This document shows positions 63,623 through 64,000 of a stretch of 64,000 nucleotides of DNA, in pieces. A model generated the notes under the pieces. That model had not been told where the DNA came from. It worked only from the letters and a program-made list of their open reading frames with translations, and did not search any database. The position numbers and the translations under genes are program-made. Position 1 is the first letter of the stretch. Every line of letters begins with the position of its first letter. Origin of the DNA: Clitopilus passeckerianus (Eukaryota > Basidiomycota > Agaricomycetes > Agaricales > Entolomataceae); contig CALYLX010000156.1 in the NCBI GenBank assembly GCA_944990035.1, positions 310,001 through 374,000 of the forward strand. The letters run 5' to 3'.

Positions 63623-64000
63623 ATGTCCAACCTTCATCTCATCACACAAACCATCACTACTCTTCTCCTTGCCATCGGGCACTTGGCCTTGGCCAATCCT
63701 ATGGTACTCGGTCAATTCACCTTCACCCAACGCGCCTTAAGCCATCCTCTCGTCGTCAATGTGCAGGCATTCTATTCATCTCTGCTTTTCGTGGTCAACA
63801 GAACGGTCCTCGAGTCCAGCCCTCAAATCACCTGCGTTCTCCATTATCGCCCACGCCCACGGCGACGTATCAGAGACCCGGTGCATCGCTGCCTCGCCGT
63901 CATCCACCTCTTCGAGAACATTAGTAGTGCATTCAGGCGATGTTCAACGCTGCTCGTCTCGATCCTCACCGTTTCCATCTCCGTCATCCGTAACGTTCCC
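63623..64000 (+). CDS. Membrane-anchored coiled-coil protein, subtype I, N-terminal part (runs off window)
   Basis: Open from ATG 63623 to the window end (126 codons). MSNLHLITQTITTLLLAIGH-LALANPMV aligns with the starts of the genes at 56457 and 38616. The arginine-rich YRPRPRRRIRDPVHRCLAV block matches the 56457 copy, and QRALSHPL matches the 36541 gene. A second hydrophobic segment (LLVSILTVSISVI) begins near the edge. The coil and tail would lie beyond the window. It is the third subtype I copy and is in tandem with 56457. Confidence 0.8.
   Translation, partial: MSNLHLITQTITTLLLAIGHLALANPMVLGQFTFTQRALSHPLVVNVQAFYSSLLFVVNRTVLESSPQITCVLHYRPRPRRRIRDPVHRCLAVIHLFENISSAFRRCSTLLVSILTVSISVIRNVP

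Overview
The window reads as nuclear DNA of a basidiomycete fungus, most likely an Agaricomycete. The evidence is the density of short (45-65 nt) GT-AG introns and the gene families present: an EI24/RRT8-type lipid-droplet protein, a DUF6534 multi-pass membrane protein, a GH79 glycoside hydrolase, small cysteine-rich secreted proteins, a CRN/RHS-like P-loop NTPase fused to a nuclease-fold domain, OMA1 and STE14. No bacterial, plasmid or viral signature is visible. Exon boundaries below were inferred by eye from splice sites and reading frame and were not confirmed with transcripts.

Layout. 0.9-9.8 kb holds ordinary genes: RRT8-like (-), DUF6534 (+), GH79 with a GPI-like tail (-), and an 8-cysteine secreted protein (+) whose promoter carries a ~94-bp degenerate tandem repeat. 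11-39 kb is dominated by one expanded family of proteins, mostly hydrophobic at the N-terminus and then coiled coil, in intact, truncated and decayed states, interrupted by a 20-repeat ankyrin protein (24.0-26.5 kb). Two small secreted-protein genes (33.9-36.1 kb) are embedded among them. 40.3-54.5 kb is a housekeeping-like block: a PIN-domain protein (+), a protein with six tandem CX4CX12CX2C metal-binding-like modules (-), the CRN/RHS-like NTPase-nuclease (+), a 2OG-Fe(II) dioxygenase (-), isoprenylcysteine methyltransferase (+) and OMA1 (+). From 54.6 kb to the end the coiled-coil family and the secreted-protein pair reappear in inverted order.

The most interesting signal is the coiled-coil family of about eleven loci. 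Nine of them share a promoter element, core TCAAACAAGTGCAAT, in the sense orientation 75-130 bp upstream of the chosen ATG. In five of these it is followed 11-13 bp later by CATAAAA, and in two by GTTAAAA. Most members share a near-C-terminal heptad block N-x-x-L-x-x-E-(V/A)-Y/D-x-L; three carry an F-(A/S)-A-R-D motif; several end in an Arg-rich, Trp/Phe-containing tail. A common promoter across divergent paralogues suggests a co-expressed, locally expanding system. Its function cannot be read from the sequence.

A second structural feature is an inverted segmental duplication. The block [secreted A / secreted B / coiled-coil gene] at 33.9-38.7 kb recurs as its mirror image at 56.4-61.8 kb, with a ~0.6-kb insertion in the second copy. 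A third coiled-coil copy begins at 63.6 kb and runs off the window. Several copies are damaged: in-frame stops consistent with C-to-T change at 15.8-18.8 kb and 14.5-15.0 kb, and a pair of compensating one-base indels at 57.2-57.35 kb.
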